64,000 nucleotides of DNA from Phycisphaeraceae bacterium. Its GTDB lineage: Bacteria > Planctomycetota > Phycisphaerae > Phycisphaerales > UBA1924. The position numbers were made by a program, and so were the translations under genes. The first letter of the stretch is position 1. Each line of letters begins with the position of its first letter. Where the stretch lies: NCBI GenBank assembly GCA_019636555.1, contig JAHBXH010000001.1, positions 186,001 to 250,000 on the forward strand, given 5' to 3'. The notes under the pieces are model-generated. The model saw only the letters and a list, made by a program, of their open reading frames with translations, had not been told where the DNA came from and did not search any database. This document shows, piece after piece, positions 39,277 through 47,025 of the stretch.

Positions 39277-40131
39277 ATGCCCGAACTCCCCGAAGTCGAG
39301 CGCACCCGCCTCTCTCTCGCGCCGCTCATCGGCCGCACCATTTCGCGCGCATCTCTTCTCCGCGCCGACATCTGCGATTCATTTTCCCCCCGCGGCACGC
39401 CAACAAAGGCATCCCCGCGCAGCCTCCTCCAACACGCCCGCATTTCCTCTCTCTCCCGCCGCGGCAAGCAGCTCGCCGTCATCGCCTCCGACGGCCGCAC
39501 GCTCTGCATCCAGCTCGGCATGTCCGGCCGTCTTCTCCTTCTTCAATCCGACATCCCACATCCGAAATCCGACATTCCCCCACACACCCACGCGCTCTGG
39601 ACACTCGACGACAACTCCCAACTTCTCTTCATCGATCCGCGCCGCTTCGGTGGTCTCTCCACCTATCCATCCGAACGCGCGCTCCTCCAACACCGCTGGT
39701 CCACGCTCGGGCCCGATGCACTCACACTCTCCGCGCGCGATCTGGCCCACGCCTGCGCCGATTCACACCGCCCCATCAAGTCACTCCTCCTCGATCAATC
39801 CGCGCTCGCCGGCGTCGGCAACATCTACGCCGATGAATCTCTCTTCCGCGCCCGCATCCACCCCTCTACGCTCGCGAGCACGCTCACAAACTCGCAACTC
39901 GCCGCCCTCGCTCGCGCCATCCGCTTCATCCTCGCCCGCGCCATCACCGCCGGCGGCAGCACGCTCCGCAATTACGCCGACTCGAACGGCCGCGCCGGCA
40001 CCGCTCAACTCCTTCACGCGGTCTACGGAAGAGTCGGGAAATCCTGCACCAATTGCAACGGCTCCCTCGCCTCCAGCCGACTCGCCCAGCGTGCCACCGT
40101 GTTTTGCCCGCTCTGCCAGCCCCTGACATGA
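39277..40131 (+). CDS. mutM: Formamidopyrimidine-DNA glycosylase (Fpg/MutM)
   Basis: 284 residues. It begins MPELPEVE, which supplies the catalytic Pro2 and Glu3. The catalytic Lys is in SRRGKQLAV, LGMSGRL and DPRRFGGLS follow, then SALAGVGNIYADESLF for the helix-two-turn-helix. The last residues form a zinc finger, CTNCN to CPLC (Cys-x2-Cys-x16-Cys-x2-Cys). It removes oxidised purines. Between LGMSGRLLLL and HTHALWTL it has an extra segment (QSDIPHPKSDIP, residues ~90-101) encoded by a repeat sequence that also occurs in intergenic DNA of this window (see repeat 39545-39580). Confidence 0.95.
   Translation: MPELPEVERTRLSLAPLIGRTISRASLLRADICDSFSPRGTPTKASPRSLLQHARISSLSRRGKQLAVIASDGRTLCIQLGMSGRLLLLQSDIPHPKSDIPPHTHALWTLDDNSQLLFIDPRRFGGLSTYPSERALLQHRWSTLGPDALTLSARDLAHACADSHRPIKSLLLDQSALAGVGNIYADESLFRARIHPSTLASTLTNSQLAALARAIRFILARAITAGGSTLRNYADSNGRAGTAQLLHAVYGRVGKSCTNCNGSLASSRLAQRATVFCPLCQPLT
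39545..39580 (+). repeat. Repeat tract inside mutM (ATCCGACATCCCACATCC family)
   Basis: The 36 bases contain AATCCGACATCCCACATCC, followed by a second AATCCGACATTCC unit. Near matches are at 43428 and 43684 (ATCCGCCATCCCACATCC), and an inverted relative is at 53507-53575. Here it is read in frame. Confidence 0.75.
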
Positions 40132-40615
40132 ATCCGCGGTGAATTCACGCCCGCCCGTCTCCCCACCGTCAAGCCGGTCCCCAACAACGTTTCCACATGC
40201 AAACCTGATCTCGAGCGACCATCCCGTGAAAACGTTCTCGTGATCCGCCTCATCTGCCGGAGTGAATCCCTCTCTCTCTTTGAAAGAGAAGAAACTAATA
40301 GTCGTAGAGACAAGCGCTGGCGCTCCGTGGATGATTTCCACAAGCATCACGCAAGTCTCGCGATTCCATAGCTTTGCGCGCCAACGACACACCTGCACAA
40401 CGTGTCGTTTCCGTGTCGCTCGCGCTGTCCGGCGCGCGTTTCAATCGGTCGCTCGCTGTCGCTTGTGCAGAGTCACACCCCCAACTCTGCTCAATCGCGC
40501 CACAACCCGGCGCGTTCTCCACACTCTTTCCACAGGTCCTGTCGCTTCCGCCCCGGTCGCTTCATGAGAGCTTCTTAAAAGTCCTCAAATCAAAGTACTT
40601 GCGCGCTCTCCAAAT
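40132..40615. other. ~480-base gap without a recognisable gene
   Basis: It contains a CTCTCTTTGAAAGAGAAG inverted repeat near 40272 and a GCAGAGT/ACTCTGC stem near 40478, but no T-run, promoter or credible frame. Confidence 0.5.
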
Positions 40616-40642
40616 GAAAAGTGCCGCCCTTCCGAGCGGCAC
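40616..40642 (-). terminator. Terminator of the coiled-coil/BRCT gene
   Basis: AGTGCCGC and GCGGCACT pair around an 8-base loop, and TTTTCATTT follows on the minus strand, about 25 bases after the stop. Confidence 0.8.
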
Positions 40643-40664
40643 TTCGTTCATTCAGCACTCTTCC

Positions 40665-42071
40665 TTACCGCCCCGAGATGATCAGCTTCCGGCTCACCGG
40701 CGTCTGACCCGTCAGCGTGTAGAACCTGTTCTCGTTCAGCACGGGCAAGCCCATCGCCGTCGCCTGCTTGAGCAGCTCGTTGTACTTGTTCACCGCACGC
40801 TCCAGCCGCACATACTCCTGCACGACTTCGATCGGCTGATCGACACCCGGCCGCGGCGGCAGCACCGGCTTCTCCCCCAGCACCAGGAAGTCCACGTCCC
40901 CTTCGAGATCATCCTGCACTTCGCCGCCCCAGCTCGTCACCATCGCCGCGATATCGGTGCGCCCCGACGCCGTCGGGTTTCCCGTGCCCTTGGTGTCGAA
41001 GTTTCCGAAGATCACAAACTTGTAGACCTTCATCGGGTCGAACACCGCGTTCGCGATCACGTCGCCGGTCACGATCGGGTTGCCCTTGGTCTCTTTCACG
41101 ATCCGCGCCGTGCTCGAATCCTGCCCGACGTTGATCACCTCGATCTGCGCCTTGCCCGGCTTGTAGTCGCCGTTCTCATCCATCTTGATCGAGTTCGCGT
41201 CGTTGTAGACGGCAAACGTCATCCCGATCACGACCTTCTGCGTGCGCCCGACGTTCAGAAACACCTGCCTCTGACCCGCATCGACGCCGATGATCGCGCC
41301 GTCCACCAGCGCATCTTCCGACGTCCCGCGCGCCGTCGTCTTGCTCCGCTCGCCGCGCAGTCGCGCCAGCTGGTCCTCGAGAATCAGGCTCCGCTGCTGC
41401 AGATCGCTGATGCGTCCGTTCAGGTCAGTCTCGCGCGCCTTGGCCGCGGCCATCTGGCTCTCAAATTGCTTCTCCGCCTGCATCCGCACGTTCTCAATCC
41501 CGCTGCGATACTGGCTCAGTTCATCCTTATACGTCCCGACTTCCTTGTTCAGCGCCGCGAGCGTTTCGTTGTGGCGCTCCACGATCCCCGCCACGCGCTC
41601 CTGCTCGTTCTTCAGATCCGTCTGCGCCGCCAGCCGCGCCGCCTCGACCTGCTCCACCTTCTGATTCAGGTCGTTGATCTGCCCCGCGCGATCCTGCGCC
41701 AGCCGGAGCAGCGGCGCGTTGTTCGCTTTCGATGACTCCGCACGCGTCTGCTCGAGCAAACGCTCGACCGAGTCGTTCGCGTTGCCCGTGATCGCCGCGG
41801 CAAGATCCTTGTTGCTCTTCACGAGATACGCGACCAGCGACTGGTTCTGCGCCTTCTTCGCCGCCTCCACGATCTGGCGGATGTCGTCCTGCTGACGCTC
41901 GCCGTCGCGGATGAAGTCGCGGATGCCGACCTTCGCCTCGTTCAATTCGCGCTGCGACTGGTTGTACTTCCCGTACAGAACCGCCGACGTGATGAACAAC
42001 CCAAGCGACGCCAGCCCCAGAAGCGTCAACGCCACGCCGACTCCAACACTCGTGCTCGTCCGGCTCGCCAT
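40665..42071 (-). CDS. Membrane-anchored coiled-coil protein with C-terminal BRCT-like domain
   Basis: 468 residues. One transmembrane helix near the N-terminus (VGVALTLLGLASLGLFITSAVLYG) is followed by ~220 residues of heptad-rich helix (LNEAKVGIRDFIRD through EDQLARLRGERSK). A small beta domain at about 250-345 (GAIIGVDAGQRQVFLNVG, KVVIGMTFAVYND) is reminiscent of the last domain of FlgT-like proteins. The segment from VYKFVIFGNFDTKGTGNPTA to DVDFLVLGEKP matches a BRCT domain: first strand, RTDIAAMVTSWGGEV helix, conserved Gly-Gly, then the LVLG strand. BRCT domains on membrane-anchored coiled-coil proteins are unusual. Function unknown; a cell-envelope or division role is possible. Confidence 0.75.
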   Translation of the reverse strand: MASRTSTSVGVGVALTLLGLASLGLFITSAVLYGKYNQSQRELNEAKVGIRDFIRDGERQQDDIRQIVEAAKKAQNQSLVAYLVKSNKDLAAAITGNANDSVERLLEQTRAESSKANNAPLLRLAQDRAGQINDLNQKVEQVEAARLAAQTDLKNEQERVAGIVERHNETLAALNKEVGTYKDELSQYRSGIENVRMQAEKQFESQMAAAKARETDLNGRISDLQQRSLILEDQLARLRGERSKTTARGTSEDALVDGAIIGVDAGQRQVFLNVGRTQKVVIGMTFAVYNDANSIKMDENGDYKPGKAQIEVINVGQDSSTARIVKETKGNPIVTGDVIANAVFDPMKVYKFVIFGNFDTKGTGNPTASGRTDIAAMVTSWGGEVQDDLEGDVDFLVLGEKPVLPPRPGVDQPIEVVQEYVRLERAVNKYNELLKQATAMGLPVLNENRFYTLTGQTPVSRKLIISGR

Positions 42072-42385
42072 GAATCGATACTCCAGTCAACGCCTTCCCG
42101 GCGCCGTTCAATTGAACAAGTTCGTCCTGCCGCCGGCTCAAGGCCGCCATGCAGGGCCGCAAGTCTACCCGCCCTTCCCCTTTCGCACCCGCCCCGGGTC
42201 GCGCACCAAACCTCGCCCCCTTCATCGCCTTCCCGAGCCAGCTCTCTCTATACGACATTCCCCGCGCTCCGGCTCGCACAATTCCCAAAGCCACCTCCCG
42301 CGGCTGGCAAACCGAAGAGGCAGGGCGTGGTCTTCTCTCTCCATCGCTTTTTACTCTTTCTGTCCGCCATCCCCCGGTCCCGCGC
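42072..42385. other. ~315-base gap, pyrimidine-rich
   Basis: No credible gene. The stretch contains long CT-rich runs on the plus strand like the tandem repeats further right, but none repeats exactly. Confidence 0.45.
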
Positions 42386-43192
42386 TCACACCCTCACCCT
42401 CCCCACGCTCCTCTCTGTGATTCTCCCCCTCACCTTCTCCTCCAGCGCCAAAACCTTCACCGGACACCCCGGCCAGTCGTTTTTCCAGCACACAACAAGG
42501 TCACACCCCTCCGGATCGTGATCGAACCGGCTGCTCAAAAACTCAAACTCGATCCGCACCATCCGCCACTCCCCTCCCACTTTCCGATGCGCCACGCAAT
42601 CCGGAAACCGCGTCCCGATCCGATCGATCACAAACCCAAGCTCCTTCGCCATCTCCCCAAACAGCGCAACCACGCCCTGCTCGTTCACCGGTTCCGTCCC
42701 CATCGCCCGCCCCAGCAGCGGCATCCCGCGCGCCGCCTCCGTTTTTCTCTGCCGCCTTCTCCACCCTTTCGCCGTCCTCTCCCACACCACCCCCGCCGCA
42801 CGCTCCAGATCCCGAAAACTCCCAAAAAACGCCTTCCACCGCGGCATTTCCGCCTCAAACTCCTTCCGCGTCGGCCTCCGACTCGTCATCGAAAACATCA
42901 GCCAGTACTGCGCCAGAATCTCCCGCGAACCCGCCATCCCGTACCGCCCATCCACCTGAGCCCGCGGCACGCGCTCAAGCACCTCCTCCCACGACCCAAT
43001 CACCGGCTCGCGCCAAATCTTCTTCTCTCGCACAACTCCACCCGAAGACTCCGCGCTCCTTTCCGAATTCTCGGCCGGACTCTCCCTTTCAATCCGCGAT
43101 AACTCCCGCGATCCCGCACACCTATTCATCACGCCGCTCATCACACCGCCCGCTTCGCCGCCTTCAACACAGCCCAATTCCTGCTTTTCCAT
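42386..43192 (-). CDS. Probable nuclease of PD-(D/E)XK type (unrecognised family)
   Basis: 268 residues from the ATG at 43192. The first ~45 residues are poorly conserved-looking. The middle part (WREPVIGSWEEVLERVPRAQ, RRPTRKEFEAEMPRWKAFFG, SFRDLERAAGVVWERT) resembles DNA-binding homing-endonuclease-associated repeats. The C-terminal part has FPDCVAHRKVGGEW, then MVRIEFEFLSSRFDHDPEGC and DLVVCWKNDWPGCPVKVLAL. An Asp followed by a Glu-x-Glu on the next strand, with CDLVVCW after it, is the pattern of a PD-(D/E)XK nuclease core. This is an inference; the lysine of the motif is not certain. It is placed next to a decayed defence region. Confidence 0.65.
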   Translation of the reverse strand: MEKQELGCVEGGEAGGVMSGVMNRCAGSRELSRIERESPAENSERSAESSGGVVREKKIWREPVIGSWEEVLERVPRAQVDGRYGMAGSREILAQYWLMFSMTSRRPTRKEFEAEMPRWKAFFGSFRDLERAAGVVWERTAKGWRRRQRKTEAARGMPLLGRAMGTEPVNEQGVVALFGEMAKELGFVIDRIGTRFPDCVAHRKVGGEWRMVRIEFEFLSSRFDHDPEGCDLVVCWKNDWPGCPVKVLALEEKVRGRITERSVGRVRV

Positions 43193-43537
43193 TCATCCCA
43201 CTCCACGCGGCGTCCCGCGGCATCCGCCGCGCTCGACGCCAAATTCCTTGTTTCACAACGCGCATCCCGCGAAAACATCCGGCCCAGGGCTCAATGCCGC
43301 CAAAAACCGGGCACGGACTCGCCTAAGCGACCAACCCCACCAGTTTACCAAAATAGAAACAAGACCGCAAGTTAATTTTTTGAGATTCACATCCCTTCCT
43401 CTGGACGAAAAGGGGCTTTTTTCCGCGCCAATCCGCCATCCCACATCCAACATTCCTCGACCCCTATCTGCATCGCAGAAACAAACGAAGCGCTCCGTCG
43501 CTCTCCTCCGCGCGCCACCTCCCCGTCTCACTTCTCT

Positions 43538-43680
43538 CGCCCGCAACGCCGGCGCGCGTCCGTTGCCAGATTCGCCAATTCCGAAACCCCCTCCCGGAGG
43601 GAGGGGGCAGGGGGTGGGCGTATTGCGTTTCTCTTTTTCGCCCCCGCTTCCGCGGCAGCGAAAAAGGCCACGCGACAAGT
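43538..43680. repeat. Composite repeat block, copy 1
   Basis: Order on the plus strand: CCCGCAACGCCGGCGCGCG, CGTTGCCAGATTCG, then the G/C hairpin CCCCCTCCCGGAGGGAGGGGG with GGGGGTGGGCG, then TTTTTCGCCCCCGCTTCCGC and GCGAAAAAGGCCACGCGAC. Near-identical to 43841-43982. Confidence 0.85.
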
Positions 43681-43759
43681 TTCTCCCATCCGCCATCCCA
43701 CATCCTCCACCCCAGTCTGCGAAGCGGGAGAGTGTGGCGACAGCGGACACAATCCGTGC

Positions 43760-43788
43760 CACCAATCGCGGTTCCTCCGCGATTGGTG
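43760..43788. repeat. Perfect hairpin CACCAATCGCGG, copy 1
   Basis: A 12-bp stem CACCAATCGCGG/CCGCGATTGGTG with a 5-base loop. A second copy in inverse orientation lies at 52771-52799. Confidence 0.85.
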
Positions 43789-43840
43789 CTTCACGCTCGA
43801 CACATCCAATCGCGCGCCGCTCTCACTTCTCCTCTTCCCC

Positions 43841-43982
43841 AGCCCACAACGCGGGCGCGCGTCCGTTGCCAGATTCGCCTATTCCGAAACCCCCTCCCGG
43901 AGGGAGGGGGCAGGGGGTGGGCGTATTGCGTTTCTCTTTTTCGCCCCCGCTTCCGCGGCAGCGAAAAAAGCCACGCGACACG
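43841..43982. repeat. Composite repeat block, copy 2
   Basis: Near-identical to 43538-43680. Its right end abuts the truncated toxin-like gene, so it marks the breakpoint. Confidence 0.85.
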
Positions 43983-44135
43983 CTTTTCTGTCCGCCAGAA
44001 ATACACGCCGTGTCCGAGCCAGTCGTACGCGTTACTGCTCGGCTTGAGCACCGACTTGCCGGCAAACACGGCATCCGCGACCGCTTTGTCGCAGCCGTGA
44101 AAGCCCAGTACGAAAGATGGAAGAACGTCGTACAC
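43983..44135 (-). pseudogene. Truncated toxin-like gene (DUF3990/ADP-ribosyltransferase-like start)
   Basis: A GTG at 44135 opens VYDVLPSFVLGFHGCDKAVA, continuing through GKSVLKPSSNAYDWLGHGVYFW. This FHG, YDWLGHGVYFW opening is known from a widespread family resembling DUF3990, which has features of an ADP-ribosyltransferase fold; I am only moderately sure of the family name. About 47 residues in, the sequence runs into the composite repeat block and family similarity stops. The frame then continues through repeat DNA to 43791. The gene is therefore broken. It starts 3 bases after the stop codon of the small upstream gene. Confidence 0.65.
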
Positions 44136-44138
44136 GGT

Positions 44139-44318
44139 TTACCGGTACGGCTTGGCGAGCGACTTTCCGCTCTTCGTCAGAATCCCCGCTGCGACCAGAA
44201 ATCTGATCGAGCGTTTCTTAGACTTGAGAACCTTCTTCATGACCTTCTTGGATGCACGCAAGTGCTCCTCAACCATTGCATTGTGGTGTGCCTTGGGTTT
44301 GGTCATCGTCGTCGTCAT
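44139..44318 (-). CDS. Small basic protein, likely partner/antitoxin of the truncated toxin-like gene
   Basis: 59 residues, rich in Lys and Arg. It starts MTTTMTKPKAHHNAM, has a helix VEEHLRASKKVMKKVLKSKK and ends FLVAAGILTKSGKSLAKPYR. The ending FLxxAGILTxxGxLxKPYR is common in small proteins encoded directly upstream of the YDWLGHGVYFW family. The two genes are separated by only 3 bases and look translationally coupled. If the pair is a toxin-antitoxin module, this part remains intact while the toxin is lost. Its role is an inference. Confidence 0.6.
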   Translation of the reverse strand: MTTTMTKPKAHHNAMVEEHLRASKKVMKKVLKSKKRSIRFLVAAGILTKSGKSLAKPYR

Positions 44319-44402
44319 CGGCGGAACTCCTGCAGGGAATGATACGAGATCCGGCCTCCAGTGGTTTTTGGATTCTCGGACCGATTTTATCGCCTGCGCT
44401 GG

Positions 44403-45415
44403 TTATTCCTCACCCTCTTCTTCATCCATGTCCCCGTCATCCGCCACCGCCTCACCCGACGAGGCCACCGGCTTCCCCATCGCAAGCGAAACCTGCCCGA
44501 TCAACAGGGCCCGCCTGCTCTCGATAAAACCATCAAAGTCATCGAGCCGAAGGTCCTTTGGTTCAATGAAGTGCGTGTCGAGAATCTTGTCCATCGCCGC
44601 GTCGTCCAATCCGACCGATTTATGCGTCTGTAGCTGCTCCAGATAATCCGAAGGCGCTTTCTTCCCCACCATTCTGTTCGCCTTGTACGAAATGGCGGTT
44701 TTGTTCAGAATCGAGTTGTAACGACGGGGGGGGAATCGCGTTCTCTTCACACCACTTCTTCGGGAAGATGTGGTGAATGTCCAGCTTGCATTCATCCCAA
44801 TCGGATTCATCAAGATCTCGAATCGTCGTCTTCCAGAAAAAGTCCTGCGCTCCATTCCGCTGCACAAGCACGCTGATCCCTTTGTACGCCGCGCTGTTGC
44901 GAGACCGTAGTGTGTCCAGTCGCTGCGGCTGAAAACTCGCGTCCTGCACCGTCGCGGGCAAATCCGCTCCACCCGCGATCCAGTCCGTCATCTCCTGCAA
45001 GTCGAGCGCAAATCGCGACTCCACCGCACCGCCATAAAGCTCCCCAAGCACGCCGCACCAGAACCACCGACGAAGCTTGTCCAGCACCTTGGGCTCGAGC
45101 CAGCGCTCATCCAAGAGCGCGAGAATCGTTGCGAGCGGCACAAGCTGTGTTCGATACGGCAAGTCACGCGTGGAAAAAAAAGACTCCTTCCGTAGAAACT
45201 TGGCCGCCAGTTTGAATCCTTGCTCGAGCGGACTCTTCCACTTCTTATACGCAGCCAGCGGAAGATCGAGCACCGACTCTCGCTTCGCACTCACGCCCGT
45301 CGCCTGGTTTCCCGTCTTTCCTGCCGCGATGTCGGCTTTGCGCAGTTCGTAGGTGTGCAGCAGTGACAGCCCCTGCAGAAAATCCGTAGGTTCACCAACG
45401 CAATCAGGTCCACCA
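44403..45415 (-). pseudogene. GmrSD-type (DUF262/DUF1524) restriction protein, 5'-truncated and frameshifted
   Basis: The recognisable frame starts near 45415 (GEPTDFLQGLSLLHTYELRK), without the N-terminal DUF262 nuclease half. It runs through LRRWFWCGVLGELYGGAVES to the DUF1524 His-Asn-His motif LDIHHIFPKKWCEENAIPP. At 44726-44733 there is a run of eight G (C on the coding strand); removing one base joins the frame to RRYNSILNKTAISYKANRM, the proper continuation, ending EEEGEE at 44403. GmrSD systems are type IV restriction enzymes that cut modified DNA. This copy is inactive unless the run is a sequencing error, and even then it lacks its first half. Confidence 0.8.
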
Positions 45416-45449
45416 GTTGCCGCCCGCCGCCCCCGGTGGCTCTTCCAGG

Positions 45450-45486
45450 AGCCCCCTCCCTGAGGGAGGGGGTTGGGGGTGGGTTC
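45450..45486. repeat. Hairpin repeat at the hsdR/GmrSD junction
   Basis: CCCCCTCCCTGAGGGAGGGGG followed by TTGGGGGTGGGTT. It lies exactly where hsdR similarity stops and the GmrSD remnant begins. Confidence 0.85.
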
Positions 45487-46589
45487 ACATCCGTGCCCGT
45501 CGCGATCATGTCCACTGTCACCGCAACCCGCGGCATGTACGAATTGCGAAACTCGTTGAGCAGTTCCTCCGGCTTCTTCCCCGTCGACTTGCTCGTGATC
45601 TTCTGACAGAAGTCATTCCCCTTGCCAAACTCCTCGCGGATGATCCGCGTCACATCGTCCGCGTGTAAATCGGTCTTGGCGAAGACCAGCGTCTTCGGAC
45701 ACTCCGTGCGTCCCGGGAAGATCTCCGGCAGCCGTTCCTTGAACGTGCGCAGCACCAGCCGAATCTGGCTCTCGTTCACCACTTTCGCCGCCGGATCGAT
45801 GGCGTTCTTCCGCAAGTGCTGAACGCCGAACTCTTCGGTGAACTTGTACTGGTTGTACGGCGAGGCAAACTGCTGGAACTCATTCAGCGTCTGCTTGCCC
45901 AGGTTGTTCCGGTCCACAAGAAACAGCACCCGCTTCGCTCCGCCGAACTTGATCAGGCGGTACGCAATATTGCACGCCGTAAATGTCTTCCCCGCGCCCA
46001 TCACCATCTGGATGAGCGAGCGGGCATGATCGTTCGCCAGTGACTTTTCCAGATTCTGAATCGCCGCGACCTGCTTCTCCCACAATTTCGACGTATCAAG
46101 CGCCGGCATCTGCCGCAGGTTCGCACGCAACTGCCTCTCAAGCCCCGCGAGCCGAATCAGTTCCTCCGGCCGATGAAACGCAAACACCTCGCGACTCCGC
46201 GGCTCCGGATCCAGGTTGCTCGTGAACTGCGTCACGGTTCCCGTTGATTCATACGCAAACGGAAGCGCTGTTCCGTCCGGCGTCCACCGCGGCAGACCAA
46301 CCGGCAACCCCGAAAGATACTTGGAAGATTGAAGCTCAACCCCCTTGAGCGTGTGCCCCTCGGGCTTGGCCTCCACCACACCAATTACCCGCCCATCCGC
46401 ATAAAGAAGGTAATCCGCAAACCCCGTCTTCAGCGGAAACTCCCGCACCGCGACCCCAGGCCCCGCCCCGATGTTCATTTCGGAATGGTCCTGAACAATC
46501 CACCCGCACTCGCCGAGCATCCGGTCAATCTTGTCGCGCGCAAGTTGTTCCGGTGTTGTGTTGCCCAAGTTCCAAACTCGCCCACACAT
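45486..46589 (-). pseudogene. hsdR: Type I restriction enzyme R subunit, internally deleted and 3'-truncated
   Basis: The N-terminal nuclease domain is intact: REFPLKTGFADYLLYADGRV with GVVEAKPEG, a PD-(D/E)XK core. The helicase Walker A is MVMGAGKTFTACNIAYRLIK. After HLRKNAIDPAAKVV the sequence jumps directly to NESQIRLVLRTFKERLPEIF. About 180 residues, including the DEAH box, are missing in frame. It then continues as in family members (PKTLVFAKTDLHADDVTRII to VAVTVDMIATGTDV) and stops at the hairpin repeat. The open frame itself runs on to 45291 through repeat and GmrSD DNA. No hsdM or hsdS is in the window. It cannot function as a translocating nuclease. Confidence 0.85.
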
Positions 46590-46679
46590 CAGCAACTCGG
46601 CACAAAACAGCAACCCCGCTCCATGTTTGGCCGCCGCGCTCTCCAAACGTGTCCAGCCAGTCTAACACGCAAGGCCCCA

Positions 46680-47025
46680 TTCTCGCCCACCTTTCGACCA
46701 GTCCTGGCCCCTCTGCTATTCTGCTCCCCCACCACTCAAAATCATTTCCCCACCCCCCACCCCCCACCCCCCACCCCCCACCTCCCCACCTCCCCACCTC
46801 TTCACCTCTTCACATCCGACACCCCGTCCCCGGCGCGCACAATTCCCCTTCTCTGCCTTACCGCCTGTCTTCTCTTTTTCTCCCCCTGTCTTTCCCAGTG
46901 CCTAGTGCCCAGTGCCTTTGCTCTTCCCCGCGTCTTTCTCCGTGTTTCCCCGTGGTGCTTGGTGACAATCCGCCTCTGAATCCTCCCTCTGTCCCTTTGT
47001 CCCCTGCCCCCTTGCCCCTTCTCCC
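46680..47025. repeat. Low-complexity repeat tract upstream of the ABC ATPase gene
   Basis: Successive short-unit runs: CCCACC units (46746-46800), CACCTCTT units (46795-46815), AGTGCCTAGTGCCCAGTGCC (46898-46920), the CTTTCTCCGTGTTTCCCCGTGG unit (46930-46960) and TGCCCCCTTGCCCCTTCTCC. The same set, reversed, occurs at 50795-51000. Confidence 0.7.

Larger units (their letters stand above)
43193..43982. other. Intergenic repeat mosaic
   Basis: No gene. It holds two copies of a ~130-base composite repeat, a perfect 12-bp hairpin and several short tandem units listed separately. Confidence 0.7.

Noticed and set aside
43193..44402. Short frames coding [14 protein letters not shown] peptides
   Set aside because: They are repeat DNA read through; the same peptide appears wherever the hairpin occurs.
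46740..46815. CCCACC runs considered as a CRISPR or microsatellite array
   Set aside because: No spacer-repeat structure; only low-complexity units.
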